From: Oscillospiraceae bacterium
Lineage (GTDB): Bacteria; Bacillota; Clostridia; Oscillospirales; Oscillospiraceae
NCBI GenBank assembly: GCA_017937195.1
Contig: JAGBEA010000001.1
Coordinates: forward strand, 1 to 34,910
Direction of reading: 5' to 3'
Length of the DNA stretch: 34,910 bases
Every line of letters starts with the position of its first letter. Within the stretch, counting starts at the first letter, position 1. The notes beneath the pieces were generated by a model. The model had not been told where the DNA came from and made no database searches. It worked only from the letters and a program-made list of their open reading frames with translations. Position numbers and translations under genes: made by a program. Positions 33,427 through 34,910 of the stretch are shown one piece after another.

Positions 33427-34910
33427 ATGGCCAAGGACAAGTACTACGGCAAAACACTGCGCAAGAACTTTGCCAGACACGAAGAGGTCATGGCAATGCC
33501 GAACCTGCTGGAGATCCAGAAGAAATCCTACCGCTGGTTTCTGGAGACCGGTCTGCGTGAGGTATTCGCTGATGTGGCTTCCATTACCGACTACGCCGGT
33601 AATCTGGAACTGAGCTTCATCGACTACAGCATGGACGAACAGCCCAAATACGACGTGGAGGAGTGCAAGGCCCGTGACGCCACGTATGCCGCCCCCATGA
33701 AGGTGAGCGTGCGTCTGCACAACAAGGAGACCGGCGAGATCAAGGAGCAGGAGATCTTCATGGGCGACTTCCCCCTGATGACCCAGTCCGGCACCTTCGT
33801 CATCAACGGCGCAGAGCGCGTTGTGGTCAGCCAGATCGTCCGTTCCCCCGGCATCTACTACGGCAAGGAGATCGACCTGAAGACCGACCTGCCTCTGATG
33901 ACCAGCACCGTCATTCCTTACCGCGGCGCTTGGCTGGAGTATGAGACCGACACCTCCGAGGTGTTCTGGGTCCGTATCGACAAGAACCGCAAGCTGCCCG
34001 TCACCTGCCTGATCCGTGCGCTGGGTCTGAAGACCGACGCAGAGATCCTGGAGCGCTTCGGTGACGACAGCCGCATCGTGGCTACGCTGGAGAAGGACTC
34101 CTGCAAGACCTATGAAGAGGCTCTGCTGGAGATCTACCGCAAGCTGCGTCCCGGTGAGCCCCCCACGGTGGACAGCGCCGAGACTCTGCTGCAGAATCTG
34201 TTCTTCGATCCCCATCGCTACGATCTGAGCATCGTGGGTCGCTATAAGTTCAATAAGAAGCTGACCTTCTGGGCCCGCGCAAGAGACCAGAAGCTGGCTA
34301 TGCCCGTTGCCGATCCCGCCACCGGCGAGATCCTGTTCGACGAGGGACATGTGCTGTCCTCCGAGGACTGCCGCGAGATGGACGCCATCGGCGTCAGCGA
34401 GATCGTGGTTGCACTGGACGGCGGCCAGACCATGAAGATGTTCACCAACAAGATGTGCGATATGTCCCGCTACGTGGACTTCGATCCTCTGGCTGAGTGC
34501 GGCATCAAGGAGCGCGTCCGCTTCGAGGTACTGCAGGAACTGCTTGCCCAGTACGAGGGTGAGGAGCTGATCGAGCAGTGCTGCCTGCACGCCGACCAGC
34601 TGGTGCCCAAGCACATCATCATCGACGATATCTTCGCCTCCATCAACTATATGAACGCACTGGCTGCCGGTATGGTCACCAAGGATGACATCGACCATCT
34701 GGGCAACCGCCGTCTGCGCTGCGTGGGCGAGCTGCTGCAGAACCAGTTCCGCATCGGCTTTTCCCGTATGGAGCGCGTGATCCGCGAGCGTATGACCATT
34801 CAGGATCTGGACATCGTTACCCCCCAGAGCCTGATCAACATCCGCCCCGTCACCGCCGCCATCAAGGAGTTCTTCGGCTCCAGCCCCCTGAGCCAGTTCA
34901 TGGATCAGAC
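33427..34910 (+). CDS. rpoB: RNA polymerase beta subunit (5' part)
   Basis: About 494 codons to the window end. The N-terminus [20 protein letters not shown] precedes canonical beta blocks: [53 protein letters not shown], and later [17 protein letters not shown]. The sequence stops inside rifampicin cluster I ([13 protein letters not shown]), where proline stands at the position of E. coli Gln510; the main contacts Ser512, Gln513, Phe514 and Asp516 are unchanged. ATG 33427 is used here, but an in-frame TTG at 33421 has better spacing (8 nt) from AGAAAGG. It is not preceded by rplJ-rplL, unlike in most bacteria. Confidence 0.97.
   Translation, partial: MAKDKYYGKTLRKNFARHEEVMAMPNLLEIQKKSYRWFLETGLREVFADVASITDYAGNLELSFIDYSMDEQPKYDVEECKARDATYAAPMKVSVRLHNKETGEIKEQEIFMGDFPLMTQSGTFVINGAERVVVSQIVRSPGIYYGKEIDLKTDLPLMTSTVIPYRGAWLEYETDTSEVFWVRIDKNRKLPVTCLIRALGLKTDAEILERFGDDSRIVATLEKDSCKTYEEALLEIYRKLRPGEPPTVDSAETLLQNLFFDPHRYDLSIVGRYKFNKKLTFWARARDQKLAMPVADPATGEILFDEGHVLSSEDCREMDAIGVSEIVVALDGGQTMKMFTNKMCDMSRYVDFDPLAECGIKERVRFEVLQELLAQYEGEELIEQCCLHADQLVPKHIIIDDIFASINYMNALAAGMVTKDDIDHLGNRRLRCVGELLQNQFRIGFSRMERVIRERMTIQDLDIVTPQSLINIRPVTAAIKEFFGSSPLSQFMDQ

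Overview
The window looks like a chromosomal segment from a moderately GC-rich gut-type Clostridia (Bacillota, most like Oscillospirales/Ruminococcaceae). The reasons are the S10-spc-alpha gene order with adk, map, a KOW-domain gene, infA and rpmJ between secY and rpsM; a zinc-type S14 and L36; a Gram-positive LexA operator (CGAAC-N4-GTT); strong AGGAGG ribosome-binding sites; and a lipoprotein-type binding protein. Assignment below order level is not possible from the sequence alone.

Region 1 (1-13340, + strand) is a near-continuous ribosomal operon: the 3' part of rplB, then rpsS, rplV, rpsC, rplP, rpmC, rpsQ, rplN, rplX, rplE, rpsN(Z), rpsH, rplF, rplR, rpsE, rpmD, rplO, secY, adk, map, a KOW protein, infA, rpmJ, rpsM, rpsK, rpsD, rpoA and rplQ, closed by a strong hairpin terminator. 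Almost all gaps are 1-25 nt. The clear exceptions are a 180-nt, highly structured gap before rpsH, a 95-nt gap with a 12-bp stem-loop before adk, an 84-nt gap with a stem-loop before rpoA, and 42 nt before rplQ.

Region 2 (13276-13680) is a gene-free block of five consecutive hairpins, including an exact 35-bp direct repeat of the rplQ terminator. It ends in a promoter for a zinc-ribbon membrane protein (13681-14487).

Region 3 (14538-22106) holds secG (-), lexA (+, with an SOS box overlapping its own -35), an oligopeptide-type binding lipoprotein translationally coupled to pgeF/yfiH (-), secA (-), a 74-aa unknown protein and a DapF/CntK-like epimerase (both -). With secY this places three Sec genes within 14 kb.

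Region 4 (22286-31362, + strand) has a beta-CASP metallo-beta-lactamase RNase, then a tight series: an RlmD/RlmCD-type rRNA m5U methyltransferase, an ICMT-like membrane methyltransferase, a Cys/His-rich DUF5714-like protein, a PD-(D/E)XK-like nuclease, an ABC exporter carrying an extra C-terminal DUF4298-like domain, an EcsC-family protein and a phospholipase D/cardiolipin-synthase-like protein. A shared bidirectional terminator closes it.

Region 5 (31367-33053, - strand) is a traX-like/panE-like pair. The last 1.7 kb (+) is a well-formed promoter, a ~185-nt leader and the 5' part of rpoB, which here is not preceded by rplJ-rplL and is cut by the window end inside the rifampicin region. The observations most worth following are the rpsH leader, the terminator-repeat array, the ABC-DUF4298 fusion and the ICMT/DUF5714 pair.
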